Assembly: GCF_000469135.2 (NCBI RefSeq)
Contig: NZ_CP048117.1
Coordinates: forward strand, 2,455,501-2,519,500
Direction of reading: 5' to 3'
Source of the DNA: Bacillus sp. SB49
GTDB taxonomy: Bacteria; Bacillota; Bacilli; Bacillales; Halobacillaceae
Length of the DNA: 64,000 bases
The notes under the pieces were generated by a model. That model made no database searches. It was not told where the DNA came from and saw only the letters and a program-made list of their open reading frames with translations. The position numbers and the translations under genes are program-made. Positions 46,319 to 55,112 of the stretch are shown in pieces. The first letter of the stretch is position 1. Every line of letters starts with the position of its first letter.

Positions 46319-46344
46319 TACGTTTTTGTTACAAAAAGGTTTCA
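46319..46344 (-). promoter_or_regulatory. Predicted sigma-W promoter of hflKC
   Basis: TGAAAC (46344-46339), exactly 16 bases, CGTA (46322-46319). The spacer begins CTTTTT; T-tracts just after the -35 are a known sigma-W feature. It is 33 bases before the hflK start and after the phoPR terminator. Confidence 0.8.
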
Positions 46345-46378
46345 AAACGAGTACATTTTTACCAAAAATCACAAAAAA

Positions 46379-46405
46379 AAGCAGAAGCGAGGGAAGCTTC
46401 TGCTT
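46379..46405 (-). terminator. Terminator of phoPR
   Basis: Perfect 10-bp stem AAGCAGAAGC/GCTTCTGCTT with a 7-base loop and a T8 run, about 78 bases past the phoR stop. Confidence 0.9.
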
Positions 46406-46482
46406 AAAAGAGAAAACACCTTGGATGAAAGGGTTTCACTGGTATTATATCTAGATATTGTTAAAGTAATCTTATGCTTGTA

Positions 46483-48237
46483 TTAATTTTCCGTAAACTT
46501 CTTCGGTATTTCTACATAAAAAGTCGTTCCTTCATCGACAGCACTTTCCACGCGGATATTTCCACGATGAGCTTCAATAATATGCTTCACAATGGCAAGC
46601 CCGAGACCGGTTCCACCGGAATTTCTGCTTCTTGCTTTATCCACCCGGTAAAACCTTTCGAAAATCCGTGATATTTCCGACTCAGGAATTCCCACACCCG
46701 TGTCCGATATAATTACGGTGACGGATTCCTCCTGCTCCTCCACGGAAAGTGCTACCCGGCCGCCTTCTGGTGTGTAGTTGACAGCATTGGTGATCAGATT
46801 CATAAATACTTGCTTAAGCCGGCTTGAATCACCTTCGATGAGAACTCCGTCTTTCCAATCCATAGATAAAATGTTCCCTTTTCTTCCAGCATGCTGTTCG
46901 ACAATCGGACCTAAGTCCTGGAACAGCCGACCGACATCTACCTGTTCAATATTCAAGTGAAAGTCTTCCCGTTCGAGCTTAGAAAGGTCCAATAAGTCTT
47001 GGATCAAGGACTGCAGCCGGCCACTTTCCTTCAGGATAATCCTCAAAAACTGCTCCAGCATCTGCTCATCTTTCATCGCTCCATCTAAAAGGGTCTCCGA
47101 AAATCCACGAATGGATGTAATCGGAGTTTTCAGTTCATGAGAGACATTGGCTACGAAGTCCTTCCTTGTCTGTTCTAACTGCTTTAAGTCTGTTATATCA
47201 TGGAAGACAAGAACAACACCCTTCCATTTCTGGTCCTCACTCAAAATTGGTGCACCGGTAACCTCCAAGTGCTTTCTGCTTATGTTAACCGGAAGAACGA
47301 AGGTCTCTCTCACGGTTTCTTCAAACATATATACACGCTGCACCGTTTCATGTATCGCCGTATATGGGATCGCATCATGGTACAGGTAGCCTACATATTG
47401 CTGTTTTTCACCACCGAAAGTTTCAAGGAACGCACGATTCTGCAAAAGAATATAGCCTTTTTCGTCTATCAGCACTAAGCCGTTCCCCATGTGATTGATA
47501 ACAGCCTCCAGCTGATTTTCCTGCATGCCTTTCGTCTGGTTCACTTCTTGAAGATTGCGGGCAAGGATATTGATTGCCTGACTAAGTTCTCCCGCTTCAC
47601 CGAAGTAACCTTCATATGTTCGAGCCCGGTAATCCCCTTTAGCCAGCTTTTTCGCAGCAGTAGTGGCCGCCCTTATCGGCCGAACATACTTACCAAACAC
47701 ATTAAATCCTATGATAAAGATGACCAAGAGGCCGAGAAACATCGTACAGCTGATCAGGAGCCATATATTCCGTGTAATGCTTGATAATGAATCGACTGGT
47801 GAAAGCAGCACGAGTGTGCCTTCCAAGTTGCTTACTTCAATAGTAGTAGGGTAGAAGAAAACATCCCCTATCAGACGACCGCTGTTGCTTATTTCTCCAT
47901 TTGAAGGAACAGCTGAAAGGATCTTTTCCTTCTCCGCATTGGAAATAGAGTCTACGGCGTCAACGGTATCGATAATAATCTCCTCTGACTCATCCAGAAA
48001 GACGATGCCGGTGTCTAATTGTGAACTGAATTCTTCCAACTCATCCCGAGATACCTCACTATTTTCTGTAAAGCTCTCCAAATACGTTACAAAATAGCGG
48101 CTCTCCACTTCCACCCTGTCTTCCAGAATATTGACGAAGTATCCCCTGGTCAACTGAGCCAGCAACACGCCTAAACCGATCATGACGATGACAATTAAAA
48201 TCGCATACGTCAAAAGCGGACGAGTACTGGAGGACAT
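46483..48237 (-). CDS. phoR: Phosphate sensor histidine kinase PhoR
   Basis: 584 residues. Order: first helix (about 8-28), an outer Cache-like sensor region (about 30-160), second helix (about 162-186), HAMP (about 187-240), PAS (about 245-350), HisKA with H367 (FVANVSHELKTP), and HATPase (LITNAVNYTP, ISDTGVGIP, GTGLGLAIV). It responds to phosphate starvation and phosphorylates PhoP. The phoP stop and phoR start abut. The order polA-side phoR then phoP is as in B. subtilis except for the hflKC insertion. Confidence 0.94.
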   Translation of the reverse strand: MSSSTRPLLTYAILIVIVMIGLGVLLAQLTRGYFVNILEDRVEVESRYFVTYLESFTENSEVSRDELEEFSSQLDTGIVFLDESEEIIIDTVDAVDSISNAEKEKILSAVPSNGEISNSGRLIGDVFFYPTTIEVSNLEGTLVLLSPVDSLSSITRNIWLLISCTMFLGLLVIFIIGFNVFGKYVRPIRAATTAAKKLAKGDYRARTYEGYFGEAGELSQAINILARNLQEVNQTKGMQENQLEAVINHMGNGLVLIDEKGYILLQNRAFLETFGGEKQQYVGYLYHDAIPYTAIHETVQRVYMFEETVRETFVLPVNISRKHLEVTGAPILSEDQKWKGVVLVFHDITDLKQLEQTRKDFVANVSHELKTPITSIRGFSETLLDGAMKDEQMLEQFLRIILKESGRLQSLIQDLLDLSKLEREDFHLNIEQVDVGRLFQDLGPIVEQHAGRKGNILSMDWKDGVLIEGDSSRLKQVFMNLITNAVNYTPEGGRVALSVEEQEESVTVIISDTGVGIPESEISRIFERFYRVDKARSRNSGGTGLGLAIVKHIIEAHRGNIRVESAVDEGTTFYVEIPKKFTEN

Positions 48238-48933
48238 TTACTTCGGTTCCTCCATTTTATAGCCGAGCCCACGGATGGTTTTAATATAGACCGGCTTTTT
48301 CGTATCCGGCTCAATTTTCTCTCTCAGATGACTCACATGGACATCAACGATCCGTGTATCTCCCGCAAAATCGTAATTCCAAACAGAACGTAACAGCTGA
48401 TCTCTCGACAAAACTCTGCCCAGATTCTTAGCCAGGTGCAGAAGTAGTTCAAATTCTTTAGGTGTACACGTCAATGCTTCCCCGTTCATAGTCGCTTCGT
48501 ATTGTTCAGGGTAGATTGATAAGCTGCCTACCTTTATTTCATCATATACCTGGGTTGGTGTATCCCTGTCCATCCTTCTTAAAATTGCTTTTATTCGGGC
48601 AACTACTTCCCGCGGACTGAATGGTTTCGTCAAGTAATCATCCGCCCCGAGTTCCAGTCCCAGGACTTTATCAAACTCATCATCTTTGGCCGTCAGCATA
48701 AGGATTGGTGTTTGTACCTGCTTTTGCCTCAGCTGCTTGCAAACTTCCATCCCATCCATACCCGGCAGCATGATATCCAGAACAATAAAGTCGAACGCCG
48801 TATTCGATGCTTTTTCCAAAGCTTCGGTACCGGAGTAAGCAACCTCCGTCACATAACCGGCCTGCTCTATGTTATATTTCAATAAAGTCACAATCGATTC
48901 TTCATCATCCACTATCAATATTTTTTGTTCCAA
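48238..48933 (-). CDS. phoP: Phosphate response regulator PhoP (OmpR family)
   Basis: Response regulator of about 231 residues. The receiver domain has D53 (VLDIMLPG), LTAKDDEFD and TKPFSPRE; the C-terminal winged helix contains TPKEFELLLHLAKNLGRVLSR and VDVHVSHLREKIE. It controls genes for phosphate uptake and wall teichoic acid turnover. The start is uncertain. TTG at 48933 gives MEQKILIVDD and agrees with the family; an ATG seven codons upstream (48954) is the alternative. Candidate PhoP boxes lie in the upstream region. Confidence 0.93.
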   Translation of the reverse strand: MEQKILIVDDEESIVTLLKYNIEQAGYVTEVAYSGTEALEKASNTAFDFIVLDIMLPGMDGMEVCKQLRQKQVQTPILMLTAKDDEFDKVLGLELGADDYLTKPFSPREVVARIKAILRRMDRDTPTQVYDEIKVGSLSIYPEQYEATMNGEALTCTPKEFELLLHLAKNLGRVLSRDQLLRSVWNYDFAGDTRIVDVHVSHLREKIEPDTKKPVYIKTIRGLGYKMEEPK

Positions 48934-48976
48934 AACCCTCACCCCAACCAGCATTTTTCTTCATCATACAACGAAG

Positions 48977-49012
48977 TTTACATTTTGAATACAGATCCTT
49001 ACAAACTTTACT
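48977..49012. promoter_or_regulatory. Candidate PhoP boxes upstream of phoP
   Basis: TTTACA (48977), AATACA (48988) and TTACAA (48999) repeat with an 11-base period, as do PhoP binding boxes (TT-A-A-C-A type). They lie 23-60 bases before phoP on the opposite strand. Autoregulation is known for phoPR in B. subtilis. Confidence 0.35.
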
Positions 49013-49053
49013 TAATCTTAATATACTCTTTGACGCCTTTTATACTCAAAAAG

Positions 49054-49082
49054 AAAAAGCAGCCGTGTAAAGGCTGCTTTTT
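49054..49082 (-). terminator. Terminator of the MaoC-like gene
   Basis: Perfect 11-bp stem AAAAAGCAGCC/GGCTGCTTTTT with a 7-base loop, T-rich on the minus strand. A second inverted repeat with 9-bp arms (49092-49100 and 49122-49130) precedes it. Confidence 0.85.
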
Positions 49083-49127
49083 CTGTCTTGATGAGAATAG
49101 CAAGACACCGTTTCCTTTTTCCTATTC

Positions 49128-49604
49128 TCAATAAAAATTTTCTAAAGACGTGGCATTCATAGAATGTGGTTCAGAAGGGGGGCGGACGACAAGCGAACCT
49201 TTGACGACTTCCTCCCCGTCCTTATCGTATCCATTCACGTGAAGCGTTATCGCTTCGCTGCGTTTGTCGATTTCCGTAATTTCTAATTGGAAGCGTACAT
49301 CCGCATAATGGTAGACCGGTTTCGGATATTCGATGGAGTGACTAAGAATGTGGCTTCCAGGCCCGGGAAGGTGCATGGAAACAATCGACGATACCATACC
49401 AAACAGCATCACAGCAGGTACAATCGGTTGTTTGAACGGTGTTTGTGAGGCATAATCGTGCTGAACATATAAAGGGTTGGCGTCGTCGGTCAAGCCGAGG
49501 TATATCAACAAATCACGGTCTTCGATAGTAAAGGCGGCATTGTAGCGCTCCCCTACTTTTAGATCCTGAAGTTTCTTTCCAAGCTTTCTCTTTTTACCAA
49601 GCAT
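49128..49604 (-). CDS. MaoC-like hot-dog fold protein
   Basis: Protein of 158 residues of the MaoC/R-specific enoyl-CoA hydratase family. The fold signals are there (VGERYNAAFTIEDRDLLIYL, QPIVPAVMLFGMVS). In the hydratase motif DxNPxHxDxxxA, the sequence here is DDANPLYVQHDYA: the catalytic His is replaced by Tyr and the next Asp by Gln. So normal hydratase action is doubtful; it could bind an acyl-CoA or have another activity. ATG 49604 is 6 bases from GAGGAGGT. It lies between phoP and mdh, with its own terminator. No such gene is in B. subtilis at this place. Confidence 0.82.
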   Translation of the reverse strand: MLGKKRKLGKKLQDLKVGERYNAAFTIEDRDLLIYLGLTDDANPLYVQHDYASQTPFKQPIVPAVMLFGMVSSIVSMHLPGPGSHILSHSIEYPKPVYHYADVRFQLEITEIDKRSEAITLHVNGYDKDGEEVVKGSLVVRPPSEPHSMNATSLENFY

Positions 49605-49644
49605 CAGCAAACCTCCTCGTAAGCGTTTTCTTTAATGGGTAAAA

Positions 49645-49676
49645 AAAGGATCCGAGGGTTGGCCTCGAATCCCTTT
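49645..49676 (-). terminator. Terminator of citZ-icd-mdh
   Basis: Stem AAAGGGATTCGAGG/CCTCGGATCCTTT (with a G-U pair) and T7, directly after mdh. Confidence 0.8.
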
Positions 49677-49680
49677 GTGT

Positions 49681-50619
49681 TTATTCTAATACATTCAGCA
49701 CACTTTTAACAGAATCCGCAGATTTATCAAGCTGCTGCTTTTCCTCATCCGTCAGTTCAAGTTCAAGAATTTCCTCAATCCCATTTCCTCCAAGGATAGT
49801 AGGAACACCAAGGTAGATACCGTCGTATCCATACTCTCCTTCAAGGTAAGCAATGGACGGAAGAATTCTTCGCTGATCTTTCAAGATAGCTTCTGCCATT
49901 TGCACCAAGGATGCGGCTGGAGCATAATAGGCACTGCCGTTTCCGAGCAGGCCGACGATTTCTCCCCCGCCTTTGCGCGTCCGTTCAACGATGGCATCCA
50001 AGCGCTCTTTCGAAATCAATTTTTCAAGCGGAATACCTCCGGCGAAAGAATATCGAATCATCGGGACCATATCATCCCCATGACCCCCAAGGACAAAGCC
50101 GGTAATGTCCTTGATGGACACGTTCAGCTCTTCCGCTACGAATGTACGGAAACGGGCAGTATCCAGCACACCCGACTGACCAATGACCCGGTTCTTAGGA
50201 AATCCTGCTTCCTGAAAGACGGAATAAGTCATAGCATCGACCGGATTGGTCAAAACGACGATAAAGCAATCCGGGGAATGCGCCACGATTTCCTTAGTGA
50301 CGCTTTTCATTATCTTGGCATTCGTGCTGACAAGATCATCACGACTCATGCCCGGTTTGCGGGCAATTCCTGCGGTGATGATAACAAGGTCAGAACCTTT
50401 CGTGTCCTCATAATTGGAGGTACCCGTAATGTCGGCATCAAACCCCTGAACCGGACTGGCTTCCAGCATATCCAACGCTTTTCCTTTCGTCGGATCTTCC
50501 ATATCGGGGATATCCACGATGACGACATCACCCAGTTCTTTCTGCGCGAGCATCAAGGCTGTCGTCGCGCCGGTGAATCCCGCACCTATCACAGATATTT
50601 TATTTCTACGAATGGCCAT
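49681..50619 (-). CDS. mdh: Malate dehydrogenase
   Basis: NAD-dependent enzyme of 312 residues that makes oxaloacetate from malate. It is of the LDH-like type: [17 protein letters not shown] (Rossmann), the Asp after strand two (VVIVDIPD, giving NAD preference), substrate arginines in [11 protein letters not shown], and the catalytic His in [11 protein letters not shown]. It is the last gene of the citZ-icd-mdh TCA operon. Confidence 0.97.
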   Translation of the reverse strand: MAIRRNKISVIGAGFTGATTALMLAQKELGDVVIVDIPDMEDPTKGKALDMLEASPVQGFDADITGTSNYEDTKGSDLVIITAGIARKPGMSRDDLVSTNAKIMKSVTKEIVAHSPDCFIVVLTNPVDAMTYSVFQEAGFPKNRVIGQSGVLDTARFRTFVAEELNVSIKDITGFVLGGHGDDMVPMIRYSFAGGIPLEKLISKERLDAIVERTRKGGGEIVGLLGNGSAYYAPAASLVQMAEAILKDQRRILPSIAYLEGEYGYDGIYLGVPTILGGNGIEEILELELTDEEKQQLDKSADSVKSVLNVLE

Positions 50620-50644
50620 AACGATCCCCTTCCTTTATGAGAGA

Positions 50645-51919
50645 TTAACCCATATTCTTGATAAGCTCATCACCAAATGCAGAGCACTTCACTTCTGTAG
50701 CGCCATCCATCATACGTGCAAAGTCATACGTGACAACTTTGCTTGCAATCGTCTTATCCATAGACTTGGTAATCAAATCAGCCGCTTCTCTCCAGCCAAG
50801 GTGCTCAAGCATAAGAACACCAGACAGGATGACAGAAGACGGGTTCACTTTGTCCAAACCGGCATACTTAGGGGCTGTCCCGTGAGTCGCTTCAAAAATA
50901 GCATGTCCTGTTTCGAAGTTGATATTAGCTCCAGGTGCGATTCCGATACCGCCAACCTGAGCAGCAAGTGCATCAGAGATGTAGTCACCGTTCAAGTTCA
51001 TAGTCGCTACGACATCAAACTCTTTCGGACGCGTAAGGATCTGCTGAAGGAAGATGTCTGCAATGGCATCTTTCACAATGATTTTACCTTCTGCTTCGGC
51101 AGCTTCCTGGGCTTTGTTGGCAGCTTCTTTGCCATCTTTCTCCACAATACGGTCATACTCAGCCCAAGTGAATACTTTATCAGCATACTCTTCTTCTGCT
51201 ACTTCGTATCCCCAAGCTTTAAATGCACCTTCTGTGAACTTCATGATGTTTCCTTTGTGCACAAGTGTGACGCTCTTACGTCCTTCGTTCAATGCATAAT
51301 CAATCGCTGCACGGACCAGACGCTTCGTACCTTCTTCCGATACCGGCTTGATACCGATTCCGGACGTTTCAGGGAAACGAATTTTATGTACACCCATCTC
51401 ATTCTGAAGGAATTCGATGACTTTCTTCACTTCTGGAGAACCTTTCTGCCATTCAATTCCTGCATAAATATCTTCCGTATTTTCACGGAAAATAGCCATG
51501 TCTGTATCTTCCGGACGTTTCACTGGAGATGGTACTCCTTCAAAGTAGCGGACAGGGCGAAGACATGTGAATAAATCAAGTTCTTGACGAAGTGCTACGT
51601 TCAAGGAACGGATTCCGCCTCCGATTGGTGTAGTTAATGGACCTTTAATGGCAATTTTATAATCACGAATCGTTTCCAGCGTTTCAGCAGGAAGCCATTC
51701 GCCCGTGTTATCAAATGCTTTCTGACCAGCAAGAACTTCTTTCCATTCAATAGACTTCTCACCGTTGTACGCTTTATCTACTGCAGCTTCAATTACACGG
51801 CTGGCTGCTGCCCAAATATCCGGTCCGATGCCGTCTCCTTCGATGAATGGGATTACTGGTGTGTTTGGTACGTTCAAAGTTCCGTCTTGTTCTACTGAAA
51901 TTTTTTGTGCTTGTGTCAA
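50645..51919 (-). CDS. icd: Isocitrate dehydrogenase (NADP)
   Basis: 424 residues, converts isocitrate to 2-oxoglutarate with NADPH. It has the signature [19 protein letters not shown], the substrate serine region [17 protein letters not shown], and the NADP-binding segment [17 protein letters not shown] place the start at TTG (51919), 6 bases from AGGAGGG, which gives MTQAQKI; the upstream in-frame ATG precedes the ribosome-binding site. It lies between citZ and mdh. Confidence 0.96.
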   Translation of the reverse strand: MTQAQKISVEQDGTLNVPNTPVIPFIEGDGIGPDIWAAASRVIEAAVDKAYNGEKSIEWKEVLAGQKAFDNTGEWLPAETLETIRDYKIAIKGPLTTPIGGGIRSLNVALRQELDLFTCLRPVRYFEGVPSPVKRPEDTDMAIFRENTEDIYAGIEWQKGSPEVKKVIEFLQNEMGVHKIRFPETSGIGIKPVSEEGTKRLVRAAIDYALNEGRKSVTLVHKGNIMKFTEGAFKAWGYEVAEEEYADKVFTWAEYDRIVEKDGKEAANKAQEAAEAEGKIIVKDAIADIFLQQILTRPKEFDVVATMNLNGDYISDALAAQVGGIGIAPGANINFETGHAIFEATHGTAPKYAGLDKVNPSSVILSGVLMLEHLGWREAADLITKSMDKTIASKVVTYDFARMMDGATEVKCSAFGDELIKNMG

Positions 51920-52035
51920 AATAAACCCTCCTAAAAATTTGTAACAATTTATGGATGGATCATCCATTTCTATCATACGTTAAATTAAGTTGAATAAAAA
52001 GTAGCGGGAGGCCGGTATTTAACCGGCATGCCTGA

Positions 52036-53154
52036 TTATCTCTCTGCAATCGGAGTGTACGTTTGTCCTTTAGGACCGGTATATTCCGCGCGAGGACGGA
52101 TCAAGCGGTTGTTGGAGTATTGCTCCAAAATATGTGCAAGCCATCCGGATACACGGCTTACAGCAAAGATCGGTGTGAAGATATCATGATCGATACCGAG
52201 GCTGTGGTAGACAGATGCAGAGTAAAAGTCTACGTTTGCAGGCAGGCCTTTGTTCTCCTTGATATATTCTTCAATTTTAATAGACATGTCATAGTATTTG
52301 GATTGACCGGTCAATTCAGTTAATTCCCGGGACATTTCCTTCAAATGTTTGGCACGAGGGTCTCCGGAGCGATACACGCGGTGTCCCATACCCATGATCT
52401 TTTCTTTGTTGGCAAGCTTCTCTTCAATGGCAGGAATGGCATTCTCAACACTGCCGATCTCTGTAAGCATCTTCATGACACGCTCGTTAGCTCCGCCGTG
52501 AAGAGGACCTTTAAGTGCACCAATGGCAGCTGTTACGCCTGAATAAACATCAGAGAGAGTAGCCACACACACTCGTGCAGTGAAAGTGGACGCGTTCAAT
52601 TCATGGTCGGCATGAAGCACCAACGCTTTATTAAATGCGGTAACTTCCAACTCCTCGGGTTCTTTTGCGTTCAGCATATAAAGAAAGTTCCCTGCAAAAC
52701 TGAGGTCTTTTCTAGGGGAGACAGGTTCCTGGCCGTTACGGATGCGTGAGAACGCGGTCACGACTGTAGGGATTCTTGCCTGGAGGCGGAGCGCTTTACG
52801 ATTGTTCGCTTCCTCTTCCATGACGTCAGATTCAGGATCGAATAGTCCAAGCATCGATACAGCAGTACGAAGAGCTGCCATAGGATGAACCGTTGATAGA
52901 TCATACGATTTAAGATGGTCAACGATCTCGGATGGAATATCCATGTTAGAGATCAGTTCTGATTTAAATGCATCTAATTCTTCTTGTTTCGGAAGCTTTT
53001 TGTTCCAAAGAAGATAAATAACTTCTTCAAAGCTGGAGTTATTCGCTAAATCATCGATATCATAGCCGACGTATGTCAACTTATCATCGATGATGGAACT
53101 GATGGAAGATTCCGTTGCGGTAATTCCTTCAAGACCTTTGGTTGATGATGACAT
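52036..53154 (-). CDS. citZ: Citrate synthase
   Basis: 372 residues, type II short citrate synthase that joins acetyl-CoA and oxaloacetate. Catalytic residues are in HADHELNASTFTARV (His), GPLHGGANERVMKML (His) and VDFYSASVYHSLGI (Asp in NVDF). First gene of the TCA operon. A cre-like site and a TATAAT promoter lie upstream; CcpA and CcpC act on B. subtilis citZ. Confidence 0.97.
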   Translation of the reverse strand: MSSSTKGLEGITATESSISSIIDDKLTYVGYDIDDLANNSSFEEVIYLLWNKKLPKQEELDAFKSELISNMDIPSEIVDHLKSYDLSTVHPMAALRTAVSMLGLFDPESDVMEEEANNRKALRLQARIPTVVTAFSRIRNGQEPVSPRKDLSFAGNFLYMLNAKEPEELEVTAFNKALVLHADHELNASTFTARVCVATLSDVYSGVTAAIGALKGPLHGGANERVMKMLTEIGSVENAIPAIEEKLANKEKIMGMGHRVYRSGDPRAKHLKEMSRELTELTGQSKYYDMSIKIEEYIKENKGLPANVDFYSASVYHSLGIDHDIFTPIFAVSRVSGWLAHILEQYSNNRLIRPRAEYTGPKGQTYTPIAER

Positions 53155-53181
53155 ATAATCTCTCCTTTTAAAAAAATTCCA

Positions 53182-53295
53182 CTTGTCGAAAAGACAAGAG
53201 AACGCTTAAATTACTGTTGTCCCCTATGATTGGAAATCAACCCCAAGGCTAATTATAAAGTATTCTGAAGAGAATGTGAATTGAAACCGTTTAAT
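53182..53295 (-). promoter_or_regulatory. citZ promoter, cre-like site and leader hairpin
   Basis: A promoter TTCACA, 17 bases, TATAAT lies near 53245-53280 on the minus strand, followed by a leader of about 80 bases. TGAAACCGTTTAAT (53282-53295), two changes from the cre pattern, lies just upstream. In the leader a hairpin CTTGTC-TTTTC-GACAAG (53198-53182) is followed by TGGAATTTTTTT just before the ribosome-binding site. Confidence 0.45.
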
Positions 53296-53401
53296 TTGAA
53301 GGAATTTATCGAAATTTTATTCTTCATTTTATGGATAATTATGTAACAAAAAGGCTGAATTCCTCTGTATAACGGGTGTAGAGGAAGATTTAGGGAAAGG
53401 A

Positions 53402-54529
53402 GTGTTTTCTATTCGAAATCAGACTTTTCTCCTTGGTTTTATCCGATTCATCGTCGTCCTTCTTCTTGCTTCCGGGTTTGTGTACGTGACAACTTTCGTC
53501 TGGACATACTTATACCCCTTCCTGTTTGCAGTCCTGCTGTCCATAATACTACGCCCGTTCATCCTTCTCCTTCAAAGGAGACTTAGATTACCACGTGCTG
53601 CAGCGGTTCTGATTGTACTTGCCCTTGTAGGAAGTTTAGCGGCAAGCCTTGTTGCCTTGGTCATCGCCGAATTGATTAAAGGGATGCAGTACATCGCAGC
53701 CGGATTGCCGGAGTATTTCCATTTATTCTCTACTTATCTGACAGGCAAAGCCGTTCAATTATCCAAACAAATCATCGGTTCCTTCGAATCCCTTACCGGA
53801 AATTTGAATATGGATCAGCAGTTGAGTTTGAATACCTACTTGGATACCGTTCAGGAAAAGGTTACAGAGGGAGGGTTGACGGTCCTTAATGAGATTTTGG
53901 AAAGCCTGGGCGTATTATTAACAAGTCTCCCCACCTCTATCGCCATGGTCTTTATTACGTTTCTGGCAACTTTCTTCTTATGTAAAGATTGGGAAACCAT
54001 CAGAACAGCTGTCTATACATGTACCCCCCCGGTACTCACCGCCAAGGCCTTTGCTTTTCGTAAAGAGTGGCACTATACTTGGACCGGGCTGATCAAAGCT
54101 CAATGTACACTTGTCCTAATATCGTCTGTTCTCACAGGTATTGGACTAACCATCATCGGTGCTCCCTATGTTTTACCGATTACAATCTTCACTGCTTTTG
54201 TAGACTTCATTCCTTACATTGGTACAGGTGTCGTTTTTCTCCCTTGGATCATCTTTCAGTTCTTCACAGGTTCCTATGGAATGACCATCGGTTTGATCAT
54301 TGTCTACATGGTGGTCATTATTACAAGACAGGTACTTGAGCCGAAGCTCCTCGGCGATCACTTCGGCGTGCCTCCAATAATTTTATTAGCTGCGATGTTC
54401 ACAGGTTTCCAACTCTTTGGAGGGTATGGAATCATATTGAGTCCGCTGGTTCTAATGATCGTACAGACCTTGAATAAAACAGGACTGACTAAGGAAATAA
54501 CCGCATTCATTAAAGGAGATAGACCTTGA
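53402..54529 (+). CDS. ytvI: Sporulation integral membrane protein YtvI
   Basis: Protein of 375 residues with about eight helices, AI-2E/PerM family. In spore formers YtvI lies next to citZ and is linked to sporulation. Family segments are visible (YPFLFAVLLSIILRPFILLLQRR, IGAPYVLPITIFTAFVDFIPYIGTG, TRQVLEPKLLGDHFGVPP). The start is uncertain. The GTG at 53402 touches the ribosome-binding site AAAGGAG, while an ATT at 53411 is at ideal distance but is a rare start. Confidence 0.88.
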   Translation: MFSIRNQTFLLGFIRFIVVLLLASGFVYVTTFVWTYLYPFLFAVLLSIILRPFILLLQRRLRLPRAAAVLIVLALVGSLAASLVALVIAELIKGMQYIAAGLPEYFHLFSTYLTGKAVQLSKQIIGSFESLTGNLNMDQQLSLNTYLDTVQEKVTEGGLTVLNEILESLGVLLTSLPTSIAMVFITFLATFFLCKDWETIRTAVYTCTPPVLTAKAFAFRKEWHYTWTGLIKAQCTLVLISSVLTGIGLTIIGAPYVLPITIFTAFVDFIPYIGTGVVFLPWIIFQFFTGSYGMTIGLIIVYMVVIITRQVLEPKLLGDHFGVPPIILLAAMFTGFQLFGGYGIILSPLVLMIVQTLNKTGLTKEITAFIKGDRP

Positions 54530-54548
54530 TTTTTTTCTTATAAAAAAA

Positions 54549-54590
54549 CGGACGCCGGCAGCTTCTAAAAACACACTGCACAAACGTCCG
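54549..54590 (-). terminator. Terminator of fxsA
   Basis: Outer stem CGGACG/CGTCCG with an inner GCAG/CTGC pairing, then a T7 run on the minus strand, 25 bases after fxsA and convergent with ytvI. Confidence 0.65.
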
Positions 54591-54614
54591 AATATATATT
54601 TCAAAACTATGCTG

Positions 54615-55007
54615 TTATCGTCTGTATATCGTTACGGTACCTTTTTGAAGTGCTTTTTGAATCGCACCTCGGATGATGTGCTTGATCGGCCCTCTCGTCA
54701 CGGGAAGCAGTAGACCGAAACCTGCTGCATCCGTAATAAAGCCGGGCGTTAACAAAAAAGCTGCGCCGATAAGAATACAAGCCCCGTCTAACAAGGCATC
54801 CTGAGGCATCTGACCTCTCGACATGGAAGTCTGGACGTTCCGGATCGTTTCAAGGCCCTGCTTTCTTGCAAGCCAGGCCCCAACGACACCTGTAGAGATG
54901 ATAAGCAGAATGATCCACCAAGGTCCGATATAGCTGCCTGCCCAAACGAATAATCCGATTTCCAGTGCAGGAACAATTATTATTAATAGAAATAACCAAC
55001 GAAACAT
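54615..55007 (-). CDS. FxsA family membrane protein
   Basis: Protein of 130 residues with about three helices of the FxsA family (LIIIVPALEIGLFVWAGSYIGPWW, GVVGAWLARKQGLETI, FLLTPGFITDAAG). E. coli FxsA sequesters the phage T7 exclusion protein; B. subtilis YtzA is the orthologue at this place. The function in Bacillus is unknown. Confidence 0.88.
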   Translation of the reverse strand: MFRWLFLLIIIVPALEIGLFVWAGSYIGPWWIILLIISTGVVGAWLARKQGLETIRNVQTSMSRGQMPQDALLDGACILIGAAFLLTPGFITDAAGFGLLLPVTRGPIKHIIRGAIQKALQKGTVTIYRR

Positions 55008-55073
55008 AGGATCCTTCCCTTCTTCCCGACTTATACTTCTATTATACCGGGAATGATCTCCTCTATAAAAAGA

Positions 55074-55103
55074 AAAGGCAGAGAAGGTGTCTTCTCTGCC
55101 TTT
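55074..55103 (-). terminator. Terminator of pfkA-pyk
   Basis: Perfect 13-bp stem AAAGGCAGAGAAG/CTTCTCTGCCTTT with a GTGT loop, T-rich on the minus strand. Confidence 0.9.
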
Positions 55104-55112
55104 ATCTTCCTT

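Noticed and set aside
50519-51574. Long plus-strand open frame of 351 codons opposite icd
   Set aside because: It lies fully opposite the well-supported icd and the mdh start, has a Cys/Phe/His-rich antisense-like composition, no ribosome-binding site and no recognisable domain.
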